A DNA stretch of 64,000 nt from UBA12087 sp964370815 (GTDB lineage: Bacteria; Chloroflexota; Anaerolineae; Anaerolineales; Villigracilaceae): contig CAYJKQ010000003.1 in assembly GCA_964370815.1 (NCBI GenBank), positions 124,001 through 188,000 on the forward strand, given 5' to 3'. The notes below the pieces were generated by a model. The model was not told where the DNA came from and made no database searches. It saw only the letters and a program-made list of their open reading frames with translations. Position 1 is the first letter of the stretch. Each line of letters starts with the position of its first letter. The position numbers were made by a program, and so were the translations under genes. This document shows positions 25,518 to 34,071 of this stretch, one piece after another.

Positions 25518-27077
25518 ATGATTTTTACAAACTATAGAAATTTCCTTCCAGTATTGTTGATCCTGTTTCTAACAGGTGGATGTGTTGCTCCTTTGCAAGC
25601 ACATCCTGCACCCTTTCAACAAACCGTAACCCTAAACCCGAACAGCACATCCACCCCGACACCTTTTCGACCGGTTGCAGATACTCCTCTTCCAACCGCA
25701 TCACCAACCAAAACACCTACCCCACTGCCAACCCTGACGCCACTACCAACCCTGACACCAGTTCCACCCACCAGGATGCCTGCTGCTGATAACGACCGGG
25801 CCAGTTATGTGTTTTTGGTGAACCTGGATTATGACAACCATCGCCTGGCAGTGGAAGAAACCATCCAATACCCAAATTTAACAGGAGGGGAATTGAAAAG
25901 CCTGGTGATGGCTGTTGAACCTGATCGCTGGGTTGGAGCATTCCTGTTGAATGGATTAAGTGTGGATGGGGTGGATGTTAAAAATTACAGTCTTGTGGAT
26001 GGTCGCCTGGATGTTCCCCTATTAAATCCACTGGCTGCAGGCGAATCCATCCTCCTTAACCTTAATTATGACCTGGTTCTACCCTGGAACGGATCCGCTC
26101 AGATCTTTGGTTACAACAACTGGCAGCTCAATGTGGTCGATTGGTATCCGTTTATTGTGCCTTATAAAACCGGGACTGGTTGGCTGTTGCACGATCCTTC
26201 CAATGTGGGTGAGCACCTGGTTTTTGATTGTGTGGATTTTGATGTCACCATACAATCCAAAGCTACCAGCTCTACTTTGATCATTGCTGCCAGCGCTGCT
26301 GCAGAGCCTGTCGAAAATGGATCGCACTACATTTTGAGCCAGGCGCGCACTTTTGTTTTTTCTGCCAGCAGCGCTTATTTAACTTCCAGCGCCATGGTGG
26401 GTGACGTTAATGTCACCAGTTATTATGGTGATGGCAACCAGATAGCTGGTGATGCGATTTTGAATGCAACTGTCCAGGCGATTGAAATTTACAGCGAAGT
26501 GTATGGTCCCTATCCATACCAGAGCCTCAGCATCGTAGAAACTTTTTACCCGGATGGTATGGAATACGACGGCTTATTCTACCTGAGCCGCGATTTTTAT
26601 AATGCCTATAATGGTACTCTGCTCAATAACCTGATCGTGATCGGGATCCATGAAGTCGCCCATCAATGGTGGTTTGGTACGGTTGCCAACGATCAGGCAC
26701 TGGAACCCTGGCTGGATGAAACCCTGGCCACTTACAGCGAGAGAATATTTTTTGAGCATGCCAGCCCAGGCTTGATGGGTTTTTGGTGGAATTTCCGGGT
26801 AAATGATTTTCAGCCTGCAGGAAAGATCGATATCAGTATTTACGATGGGGGCAGCTTCCGTCCGTATACAAACGCGGTCTATTTGCGTGGTGCAAAATTT
26901 ATGGAAAACCTGCGCACCCGCATGGGAGATGAAACCTTTCTTGCATTCTTAAAGGATTATGCGACTCAAATGGCGCATAAGATCTCCACAAGTGATGATT
27001 TTTTCAGGATACTCTATACACATTCTTCAGCAGATATCAGTGATATCGTCGCCACTTATTTTCAGAACCCGCATTAG
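25518..27077 (+). CDS. M1-like gluzincin peptidase lipoprotein, tandem paralogue
   Basis: A 519-residue lipoprotein with lipobox TGGC (Cys22) and a longer Thr-Pro linker (residues 45-95, repeated LPTLTP units). The catalytic domain matches the preceding gene throughout: IFGYNNWQLNVVDWYPF, DGMEYDGLFYL, HEVAH at 378-382, and LDETLATYSERIF with the third zinc ligand. It is surely a duplication of the gene at 24030. The start ATG has GGGAATTCAAGA upstream, a weak ribosome site, so translation may be coupled to the upstream gene 15 bp away. Confidence 0.9.
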   Translation: MIFTNYRNFLPVLLILFLTGGCVAPLQAHPAPFQQTVTLNPNSTSTPTPFRPVADTPLPTASPTKTPTPLPTLTPLPTLTPVPPTRMPAADNDRASYVFLVNLDYDNHRLAVEETIQYPNLTGGELKSLVMAVEPDRWVGAFLLNGLSVDGVDVKNYSLVDGRLDVPLLNPLAAGESILLNLNYDLVLPWNGSAQIFGYNNWQLNVVDWYPFIVPYKTGTGWLLHDPSNVGEHLVFDCVDFDVTIQSKATSSTLIIAASAAAEPVENGSHYILSQARTFVFSASSAYLTSSAMVGDVNVTSYYGDGNQIAGDAILNATVQAIEIYSEVYGPYPYQSLSIVETFYPDGMEYDGLFYLSRDFYNAYNGTLLNNLIVIGIHEVAHQWWFGTVANDQALEPWLDETLATYSERIFFEHASPGLMGFWWNFRVNDFQPAGKIDISIYDGGSFRPYTNAVYLRGAKFMENLRTRMGDETFLAFLKDYATQMAHKISTSDDFFRILYTHSSADISDIVATYFQNPH

Positions 27078-27225
27078 TTGGTTGGAATAACCCCAATTAT
27101 TTTGACCCGGATCTTTTCCTCCATATGGGGGGGAGGTTGACCCATATTTATGTTGCTGCAAGGTAACCTAAAAGACCCTCCAGACAAAACAGAACCGGAC
27201 ACTTGATCCAGCAAAAAGGATAATC

Positions 27226-27992
27226 ATGCAAAATACTCGTATGCCTGTAATGTTCGTGGGTCATGGCAGCCCGATGAATGCCATCGAAAATAATGAATTC
27301 AGCCATGCCTGGACCCGGATGGGAGCCAACTTGATGACTCCCCGGGCAATTCTATGTATATCAGCCCATTGGGAGACAACCGGCACGGAAGTATGCCGCG
27401 GCCTAAAACGATCCACGATTTTTACGGCTTTCCGCCTGAACTATTCACCCTGCAATACCCAGCTCCCGGTTCGCCAGAGGTGGCAGAAGAGATCTGTTCT
27501 CTTGTTAAATCTGTTGCAATTAAGCCGGATCAGAAATGGGGATTGGATCATGGTGCCTGGTCAGTTTTGGCGCGTATGTTCCCAAAAGCGGATATTCCCG
27601 TCTTACAACTCAGCCTGGATCGAACCCAGCCCCCCCAATACCATTACGACCTGGGACGGGAACTAAAACCCCTGCGCGAAGAGGGTGTGCTCATCATCGG
27701 CAGCGGAAACCTTGTGCATAATCTTGGTATGGTAGTCTGGGAAGATGTAGCTCTGGATTGGGCGCAGGAATATGATGCCAGGGTAAAAGAATGGATCCTG
27801 CGGGAAAACCACACAGCAATTATCCACTATGAGGACTATGGCAAACCAGCGCAATTGGCTGTAAACTCAGCCGAGCATTACGAACCACTTTTGTATATCC
27901 TCGGACTGAAGGGGGCTGATGAAAAGATCCGGTTCTTCACTGAGAAGGTCGTGATGGGTTCCATTTCGATGCGTTCTTTGATGATCGGGTAA
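27226..27992 (+). pseudogene. DODA-type extradiol dioxygenase (YgiD-like), frameshifted
   Basis: Two overlapping frames together make one complete protein. The first (from ATG 27226, with AAAAAGGA upstream) encodes VGHGSPMNAIENN and ISAHWETTGTEV; the second continues with MPRPKTIHDFYGFPPEL, LDHGAWSVL, SGNLVHNL and NSAEHYEPLLY. The shift lies near 27390, between GTEV and MPRPK, and fits loss of one base. All metal-binding histidines of the family are present across the two pieces. Active members open aromatic rings of catechols such as DOPA, though the natural substrate of bacterial YgiD proteins is uncertain. A sequencing error is possible. Confidence 0.85.
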
Positions 27993-28029
27993 GAGTTAAT
28001 CAGGTAATTTTTATTGAAAGGATGGAACA

Positions 28030-28449
28030 ATGATGATCACAAAGTTGACCGACCAGATGCTGGTTGCCCCATGCGGGATCAATTGTCGCCTTTGTTATGC
28101 ATATGTACGAGAAAAGAATCATTGTCCGGGTTGCAGGGGGGAAGATCGCTTAAAAATGAAGTCCTGCTTAGCCTGCAAGATCAAGAACTGCGAAATATTT
28201 TCTAACGGGAATTATCAATATTGCTTTGAGTGTGATCAATTTCCATGTACCCGCGTGAAACATCTGGATAAACGCTACCGGACCAAATATGGCACGAGCG
28301 TGATCGAAAACCTGAATACCATTAAGAATTATGGGGTGAATGATCTCGTCATAAGCGATCAGGCTAAATGGACTTGTCCGGAGTGTGGCGGGATGCTTTG
28401 CATGCATAAACCTGAATGCTTTTCCTGTGGATATTTGTGGAATAATTAG
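28030..28449 (+). CDS. DUF3795 cysteine-rich protein
   Basis: A 139-residue soluble protein with 16 or so cysteines arranged in DUF3795 fashion: APCGINCRLCYAY, CPGCRG, SCLACKIKNC, YCFECDQFPCTRV, and a C-terminal zinc ribbon CPECGG and CFSCGYLW. The cysteine sets suggest metal binding (zinc or iron-sulfur). Function is unknown. It begins 38 bp after the dioxygenase remnant and is followed 110 bp later by a Nudix gene on the same strand. Confidence 0.85.
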   Translation: MMITKLTDQMLVAPCGINCRLCYAYVREKNHCPGCRGEDRLKMKSCLACKIKNCEIFSNGNYQYCFECDQFPCTRVKHLDKRYRTKYGTSVIENLNTIKNYGVNDLVISDQAKWTCPECGGMLCMHKPECFSCGYLWNN

Positions 28450-28558
28450 AAATTATCTCCTCAATTTACCTAAACCTGAGATCGAAAGTAGCAATTTTCT
28501 TCCAGCGACCCATCGGCTAGCGAACGATTTAATTCATCAATATCAGGCCAATGAAATT

Positions 28559-29017
28559 ATGACCAATGGAATATCGACAAGAATAATCAGGGCTAAAGCT
28601 ATCTGCATATTCCGAGATGGGAGACGCATCCTAGTGAGGGATGCCTTTGACCCAACTAAAAACGAGTTGTTCTACTGCCCACCCGGGGGAGGCATCGAAT
28701 TTGGAGAATCAAGCGAAGAAGCTTTGCGAAGAGAAATCCGCGAAGAACTTGGGACTGAGATCGAAAATCCAAGGTTGTTGGGTGTACTGGAAAACATCTT
28801 CATTTTTAACGGGGAGAAGGGACACGAGATCGTATTTATTTACGATGCACAGCTTGTGAAACGCTCACTGTACGATGTGGATCAGTTTAAAGGTTGTGAG
28901 AGCAATAGTGAAACCTTCAACGCCATCTGGCTGGATATTGATTCCATCGGACCACAAACACCTCCTGTTTATCCGAATGGTATACTGGATCTGCTTAAAA
29001 AAGAGCTAGTAGCATGA
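28559..29017 (+). CDS. Nudix hydrolase
   Basis: A 152-residue protein. I use ATG 28559 as start; the open frame upstream (from 28385) lacks protein character and overlaps the DUF3795 gene. Nudix box: GGIEFGESSEEALRREIREELG, with the G-x5-E-x7-RExxEExG pattern complete except that the last hydrophobic position is Thr. It hydrolyses a nucleoside diphosphate linked to another group; substrate unknown. The stop overlaps the ATG of the methyltransferase gene (ATGA), implying coupled translation. Confidence 0.87.
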   Translation: MTNGISTRIIRAKAICIFRDGRRILVRDAFDPTKNELFYCPPGGGIEFGESSEEALRREIREELGTEIENPRLLGVLENIFIFNGEKGHEIVFIYDAQLVKRSLYDVDQFKGCESNSETFNAIWLDIDSIGPQTPPVYPNGILDLLKKELVA

Positions 29018-29829
29018 CCGAATCTGACCTCAAACACATGACCGAATCCAATCGAGCTGCCTGGAATGAGGTCATGCCATTGCACCAACGCGCCGCCAAA
29101 GAAAAACTGGACAAATTATTCTCCGAACCAGGTTGTGTGCGTTTGGATGAGATCGAGATCGGAATATTAAAACAGGTAAGCCTGGAAGGAAAGAATGTGG
29201 CTCACCTGTGCTGCAATAATGGCACGGAATTGATGTCCCTGAAGAACCTGGGAGCGGCAGAATGTGTTGGTTTCGATATCTGCGACGAGGCTGTTCAGGA
29301 AGCCAACGGGCGAGCCATCCTCAACCACATTGATTGTCAATTTGTGCGTAGCGATGTCTATGAGATCGATGAGACCTATAATGATCGTTTTGATATAGTC
29401 TATATCAGCGCAGGCTGCCTGGGCTGGCTGCCAGACCTGGAACTATTCTTCACAAAGGCTTTTACTCTGTTAAGGTCGGGGGGGATGGTTTTCATCCACG
29501 AGATCCATCCAATCGCAGAGATGCTGCCTTGCGATGATGACAAAAAGCCTTTTAACCTGTGCATTGTCGAACCGTATTTTAAGAAAGAGCCATACAAGGA
29601 CCAGGGTGGTCTGGATTACGTCGGGCATGCAGAATATGACTCAACCACAACCAAGTATTGGTTCGCCCATACCTTATCTGACATCCTGATGAGTCTTATT
29701 AATAACAACCTGCTGATCGAGCGATTCTCAGAATATGAAACGGATATATCAGCCGGGCATCGCCAGATTGAAGAAGCAAAAGCGGGCATCCCTTTAAGTT
29801 ATATTTTGATCGCAAGAAAGACGGGATAA
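29014..29829 (+). CDS. Class I SAM-dependent methyltransferase
   Basis: A 271-residue protein starting inside the Nudix stop codon. The SAM-binding motif I reads VAHLCCNNGTELMSLKNLGA (the usual GxGxG replaced by CCNNG), followed by an acidic residue at the end of strand two (VGFDICD), and motif IV DIVYISAGCLGWL. This variant (CCNNGTE) is typical of a subgroup of class I methyltransferases. The substrate is unknown. Together with Nudix and GNAT genes it forms a small run of modifying enzymes. Confidence 0.85.
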   Translation: MTESDLKHMTESNRAAWNEVMPLHQRAAKEKLDKLFSEPGCVRLDEIEIGILKQVSLEGKNVAHLCCNNGTELMSLKNLGAAECVGFDICDEAVQEANGRAILNHIDCQFVRSDVYEIDETYNDRFDIVYISAGCLGWLPDLELFFTKAFTLLRSGGMVFIHEIHPIAEMLPCDDDKKPFNLCIVEPYFKKEPYKDQGGLDYVGHAEYDSTTTKYWFAHTLSDILMSLINNNLLIERFSEYETDISAGHRQIEEAKAGIPLSYILIARKTG

Positions 29830-29853
29830 GGATCGCAAGGAAGCGGTTAATCA

Positions 29854-30315
29854 ATGAAACCTATTGTCACAGGACCTGTGCCCGGAACATCAGCCGAGTG
29901 TACTGCCATTCTGCGTTCTCTGCCAGAATGGTTTGGTATCGAAGAATCGATCCTTCAATATTCAACCGAAATTGAGCACCTACCCACCTTCTTAGTCAAA
30001 GTTGATGATAATGTGGCTGGTTTTTTGAGTCTCAAACAACACAACCCCTTTTCAGCTGAAATCCTTGTGATGGGTATCAGACCTGAATTCCAGCGCCACG
30101 GATTCGGAAAGTTATTACTCAATGCAGCCCAGGAATGGCTGGATCAACAAGGGGTTGAGTACTTGCAAGTTAAAACACTCGGACCGTCCAACCATGACCC
30201 AAATTACGCAAAAACCAGGGAATTCTATCTCAGGATGGGTTTCAGACCGCTTGAAGAGCTGCCGCAGGTATGGGATGAGCATAATCCCTGCCTGATCCTT
30301 GTTAAGAGGTTATAA
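29854..30315 (+). CDS. GNAT-family N-acetyltransferase
   Basis: A 153-residue acetyltransferase with AAGGAAGCGG upstream. The acetyl-CoA motif A is ILVMGIRPEFQRHGFGKLLLNAAQEWL (R/Q-x-x-G-x-G/A pattern RHGFGK), and motif B contains KTREFYLRMGFRPLEELP. Substrate is unknown. It lies 24 bp after the methyltransferase and ends this gene run. Confidence 0.88.
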   Translation: MKPIVTGPVPGTSAECTAILRSLPEWFGIEESILQYSTEIEHLPTFLVKVDDNVAGFLSLKQHNPFSAEILVMGIRPEFQRHGFGKLLLNAAQEWLDQQGVEYLQVKTLGPSNHDPNYAKTREFYLRMGFRPLEELPQVWDEHNPCLILVKRL

Positions 30316-30663
30316 ATTTTTTAGGGTCTTTAGTCCTGATTAAAGGGATCAACTCTGCCCTTCGCCTATGAGATTCTTTGTAGGATGATCCAGTTTTTTT
30401 TTGATCCTTTTCCTTCCTAAATTTTTTCGTACCTACTCAGGCTTGTCACCCTCATCCGCTAAATGCATGCGGAGCGAACTGCCGAAGGACGCCGGGACGG
30501 TGTGGCGGGCAGTGCCAGGGGTGCAGGTGAGGATCTCATTATTAGAGTAATGGGGAGATGCTTCGTCTCTTCGCTCCTCAGCATGACAGGTTCTGTTAGA
30601 CGTTCTTAGGGTCTTGACTTGAGCGGTACCATTTTTTCAAATGAATTTTTAATAGAATTACGA
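30316..30663. other. Intergenic region with a dispersed-repeat-like segment
   Basis: About 350 bp. The part from roughly 30470 to 30597 is GC-richer than its surroundings and ends with GAGATGCTTCGTCTCTTCG then CTCCTCAGCATGACAGG, a sequence style I know from dispersed intergenic repeats in Chloroflexota and other phyla. No open frame was found. Confidence 0.5.
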
Positions 30664-30669
30664 TATAAT
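30664..30669 (+). promoter_or_regulatory. -10 box (TATAAT) for the 2-oxoacid dehydrogenase operon
   Basis: A perfect TATAAT 21 bases before the E1 alpha ATG, with the AAGGAG ribosome site between. No convincing -35 box at 17 bp. Confidence 0.6.
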
Positions 30670-30690
30670 TTATCTTATAAGGAGTTGCAC

Positions 30691-31674
30691 ATGGAATTAT
30701 CCAATGAAATTCTTCTCAATATGTATTGGACGATGCTGCTGGCGCGACGAACAGATGAACGCGCCTGGGTTCTGCACCGCCAGGGCAAGATCGCGTTTCA
30801 CATCTCCGGGATCGGGCAGGAAGCCGCCCAGGTGGGGGCAGCCTTTGCATTGCAGAGAGGCAAGGACTGGATATCACCGTATTATCGTGACCTGGCCTTG
30901 ATGATCGCCCTCGGGCTGACACCACTGGAGTTCATGCTAAGCGTGATGGGTAAAAAAGGGGAACCATCTTCAGGAGCGCGTCAGATGCCAAGTCACTGGG
31001 GACTTCGCCGGGCCAACGTGCTGAGTCACTCTGCGCCGGTCGCCACCCAGACCTTGCACGCCAGCGGGGTAGGACTGGCCATCAAGCTCAGGGGAGAAAA
31101 GCAGGTGGTATTTACAACCATTGGCGAGGGATCCACCTCGCAAGGTGAGTGGTACGAGGCTGTCAACTGGGCAGCCATCCATAAACTACCTGTCATTTTC
31201 ATGGTGGAAAACAATTCCTATGCCATATCGGTTCCGCAGGATAAACAAATGGCAGTACCCAGCGCAGCCGACAAGGCATGCGGATTGGGTTTGCCAGGCA
31301 TCAATGTGGATGGCACCGACGTGGTTGCTGTTTACAAAGTTATGCAAGAGGCGGTCGAACGCGCCCGCTCGGGCGAAGGAGCAACCGTGATCGAAGCAAA
31401 AGCATACCGCCTGACACCGCACTCTTCGGATGACGATGATCGATCCTACCGCACGCGAGAGGAAGTTGAAGCCCACAAAAAGACAGATCCGATCCCATTG
31501 ACCCAGAAATTACTGCTAACCAAAAAAATCATCACCCAGGAACAATTGGATGAAATGGAGATGCGTGCCAAGACAGAAATTGACCAGGCTGTAACGGATG
31601 CCACTGCAGCTCCCTACCCTGCCGCTGAAGAGGCCTTGCATCCGGTCTATGCGGAGGAGGTTACCCATGCCTGA
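30691..31674 (+). CDS. 2-oxoacid dehydrogenase E1 component, alpha subunit
   Basis: A 327-residue protein. I place the start at ATG 30691 after ATAAGGAG, not at the upstream in-frame 30619. Typical elements: HISGIGQEAAQVG, PYYRDLALM, and the thiamine diphosphate region IGEGSTSQGEWYEA...VENNSYAIS (GDG variant GEG, closing NN). LTPHSSDDDDRSYR carries the phosphorylation-loop region typical of branched-chain type E1 alpha. It decarboxylates a 2-oxoacid (pyruvate or branched-chain) and passes the acyl group to E2. The last 8 bp overlap the beta gene. Confidence 0.93.
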   Translation: MELSNEILLNMYWTMLLARRTDERAWVLHRQGKIAFHISGIGQEAAQVGAAFALQRGKDWISPYYRDLALMIALGLTPLEFMLSVMGKKGEPSSGARQMPSHWGLRRANVLSHSAPVATQTLHASGVGLAIKLRGEKQVVFTTIGEGSTSQGEWYEAVNWAAIHKLPVIFMVENNSYAISVPQDKQMAVPSAADKACGLGLPGINVDGTDVVAVYKVMQEAVERARSGEGATVIEAKAYRLTPHSSDDDDRSYRTREEVEAHKKTDPIPLTQKLLLTKKIITQEQLDEMEMRAKTEIDQAVTDATAAPYPAAEEALHPVYAEEVTHA

Positions 31675-32650
31675 GATGACACTCATTGATGCCATCCGGC
31701 AGGGTATGGACGAAGAACTGGCACACGACCCTGACGTCTTCATCGTTGGTGAGGATGTCGGCGTACGCGGCGGTGTTTTCCGTGCCACAATGGGTTTGTT
31801 CGATAAATATGGTCCGCAACGTGTCATGGATTCCCCGCTAGCCGAAGCATCCATCATAGGCGTGGGGATCGGGGCTGCGTTATATGGCTTGCGACCGATC
31901 TGCGAGATCCAGTTTGCTGATTTCATCCACCCGGCTTTCAACCAGATCATTAATGAAGCTGCCAAAATGTGCTACAGATCCAACGGGGAATGGACCGTGC
32001 CGATGGTCATCCGCGCTCCTTATGGCGGGGGTATTGGCGGAGGCTTGTATCACTCACAATCCCTGGAAGCCTTCTTCACCCATACCCCAGGTCTCAAGGT
32101 GGTGGTACCCTCCAACCCGAGAGATGCCAAAGGTCTATTTAAATCAGCCGTGCGTGACCCCAACCCGGTGCTCTTTTTTGAACCCAAGAAAGGATACCGC
32201 CTGATCAAAGGTGAGGTACCCGAAGGTGAGATCCTGGTTCCCATTGGTGAAGCTGCAATCAGCCGGGAAGGCAGTGATGTGAGCGTCTTCGCCTACGGAA
32301 TGATGCACTATTACACCCTGCAGGCAGCCGAAAAACTGTCAAGCGAGGGTATCAGTGTGGAAGTGATCGATCTGCGCACGCTTTACCCTGTTGACCGGGA
32401 AAGCATCCTGACGTCGGTTCGCAAGACCGGTAAAGCCCTGGTTGTTTATGAAGATAATCTGACCGGTGGTTATGGCGCTGAGATCGCGGCGATCATTGCA
32501 GAACAAGCCTTCACTGACCTTGACGCACCTGTTCGGCGACTGGCTGGACCGGATGTGCCAGCCGTGCCTTTCAGCCATCCGATGCAAGACTGGTTCATGC
32601 TCAACCCGGAAAAGATTGCCGCTGCCATACGGGATCTGGCAAATTATTAG
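31667..32650 (+). CDS. 2-oxoacid dehydrogenase E1 component, beta subunit
   Basis: A 327-residue transketolase-like subunit starting at ATG 31667 (GAGGAGG seven bases before), overlapping E1 alpha by 8 bp. Recognisable stretches: VFIVGEDVGVRGGVFRAT, DSPLAEASIIGVGIGAA, FADFIHPAFNQIINEAAK, and the C-terminal EVIDLRTLYPVD with KTGKALVVYEDN. The alpha2beta2 heterotetramer with the previous gene forms E1. The glycine-rich RAPYGGGIGGGLYHSQS is typical of the branched-chain/acetoin-type group, so the substrate may not be pyruvate. Confidence 0.94.
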   Translation: MPEMTLIDAIRQGMDEELAHDPDVFIVGEDVGVRGGVFRATMGLFDKYGPQRVMDSPLAEASIIGVGIGAALYGLRPICEIQFADFIHPAFNQIINEAAKMCYRSNGEWTVPMVIRAPYGGGIGGGLYHSQSLEAFFTHTPGLKVVVPSNPRDAKGLFKSAVRDPNPVLFFEPKKGYRLIKGEVPEGEILVPIGEAAISREGSDVSVFAYGMMHYYTLQAAEKLSSEGISVEVIDLRTLYPVDRESILTSVRKTGKALVVYEDNLTGGYGAEIAAIIAEQAFTDLDAPVRRLAGPDVPAVPFSHPMQDWFMLNPEKIAAAIRDLANY

Positions 32651-32657
32651 GAGAAAG

Positions 32658-33983
32658 ATGCCTACAAAAGTTATCATGCCACAATTGGGTGAATCTGTCG
32701 TTGAAGGAACTGTCACCAAATGGCTTAAGAAAGAAGGCGAGAGCATTAACGAGTTTGAAGCCCTGCTTGAAGTCAACACTGATAAAGTGGATACCGAGAT
32801 CCCCAGCCCGGCTGGTGGAACCGTGCTCAAGCTGCTGGTCCCCGAGGGAAAAACTGTCACAGCCGGTACTGTCCTGGCATGGCTTGGACAACCCGGCGAG
32901 GAGATTCCTGCAGGCAGCACAGAACCTGATCAACACTCCCCTGCGACAGTACCGGCAGAAACCAAGGTTATGGCTGCCACTCCCGAACCCGCTGCCAGCC
33001 CGCAAACTGTTCGTGACCTGGGATTTATCTCCCCCGTGGTGGCAAAGATCGCCCACGAACACAATGTGGATCTACAACAGGTGAACGGAACTGGACAGGG
33101 CGGGCGAATTACCAAAAAGGATGTACTGGCGTTTATGGAGGCTATTCCCGCTGCAGCGCCAACCGCAGAAATACCGATATGGGAGACACCTGCGGATGGC
33201 GACCTTTTCCGCCCGACCGAAATGATGTTCAAAGAACCAACTAAAAGTACAGTCACCCAATCCGCAGCAGCGGCGCCAGTAGCCTCTAAAGCAGCAATTG
33301 TCGGCGATCAGTTGATCCCACACACCAATATACGCCGCTCGATCGCTGAACATATGATCAAGAGCAAGAGTATCTCCGCGCATGTCACCACCGTTATGGA
33401 AGTAGATCTGAGCCAGGTGGTGGCGCACCGCCTGGCCAACAAGGCTGCTTTCGCCCGTGATGGCGTCAACCTGACCTACACGGTCTATTTCATGGCTGCC
33501 ATCGTGAACGCTTTGAAGGCTTACCCACAAGTCAATTCCTCGTGGAGCGATGAGGGGCTGGTGCTGCACTCCGCCATCAACATTGGCATGGCGACTTCCC
33601 TGGCTGAAGACGGGTTGATCGTGCCAGTCATCAAGGGCGCCGACGGGCTTTCCCTGCTCGGGCTGGCACGGGCAGTCAATGACCTGGCTCAACGGGCTCG
33701 TGACCGCAAATTGCTGCCAGATGAAGTCAAAGGCGGCACCTTCACCCTGACCAATCACGGCACGTCCGGATCCCTTTTCGCCACACCCATCATCAACCAA
33801 CCGCAGTGCGGCATTCTGGGGGTGGGCATGGTCCAGAAGCGGGCTGTGGTGATCCACGATGCCATTGCAATACGCCCGATGGTTTACATCTCACTGACCT
33901 TTGATCACCGCATCCTGGATGGTGCCTCGGCTGATTGGTTCCTGGCCAAAGTGGTGGATACACTCCAGAACTGGGCTCAATAG
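32658..33983 (+). CDS. Dihydrolipoamide acyltransferase (E2)
   Basis: A 441-residue protein beginning at ATG 32658 (GGAGAAAG just before), seven bp after E1 beta. Residues 1-78 are a lipoyl domain with the lipoylated Lys43 in NTDKVDTE. A Pro/Ala-rich linker follows, then a peripheral subunit-binding domain at about 123-160 (ISPVVAKIAHEH, GTGQGGRITKKDV), another linker, and the catalytic domain from about 215 (IRRSIAEHMIKSK) to the active-site FDHRILDG near the end. It transfers the acyl group to CoA and forms the core of the complex. Confidence 0.95.
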   Translation: MPTKVIMPQLGESVVEGTVTKWLKKEGESINEFEALLEVNTDKVDTEIPSPAGGTVLKLLVPEGKTVTAGTVLAWLGQPGEEIPAGSTEPDQHSPATVPAETKVMAATPEPAASPQTVRDLGFISPVVAKIAHEHNVDLQQVNGTGQGGRITKKDVLAFMEAIPAAAPTAEIPIWETPADGDLFRPTEMMFKEPTKSTVTQSAAAAPVASKAAIVGDQLIPHTNIRRSIAEHMIKSKSISAHVTTVMEVDLSQVVAHRLANKAAFARDGVNLTYTVYFMAAIVNALKAYPQVNSSWSDEGLVLHSAINIGMATSLAEDGLIVPVIKGADGLSLLGLARAVNDLAQRARDRKLLPDEVKGGTFTLTNHGTSGSLFATPIINQPQCGILGVGMVQKRAVVIHDAIAIRPMVYISLTFDHRILDGASADWFLAKVVDTLQNWAQ

Positions 33984-34027
33984 ACCAGCAGCTATGCCAC
34001 CAGAATGGATAACCCGGATCCTGAGGG

Positions 34028-34033
34028 TATAAT
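34028..34033 (+). promoter_or_regulatory. -10 box (TATAAT) upstream of the E3 gene
   Basis: A perfect TATAAT 38 bases before the lpd ATG, in the 88-bp gap after E2. E3 may therefore also be transcribed on its own, which makes sense because it can serve other complexes. The -35 region is weak. Confidence 0.5.
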
Positions 34034-34071
34034 TCAGGCAACCTGTTGTACTTATTAAAGGAGACCTCATC

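Noticed and set aside
27380..27400. Programmed frameshift in the dioxygenase gene
   Set aside because: No slippery heptamer, stimulatory hairpin or ribosome-like site at the break.
30619..30690. Upstream start for E1 alpha
   Set aside because: The extension crosses the TATAAT box and the ribosome site of ATG 30691.
32466..32657. Upstream start for E2
   Set aside because: The extension lies inside E1 beta in another frame; GGAGAAAG and ATG 32658 give the canonical lipoyl domain start.
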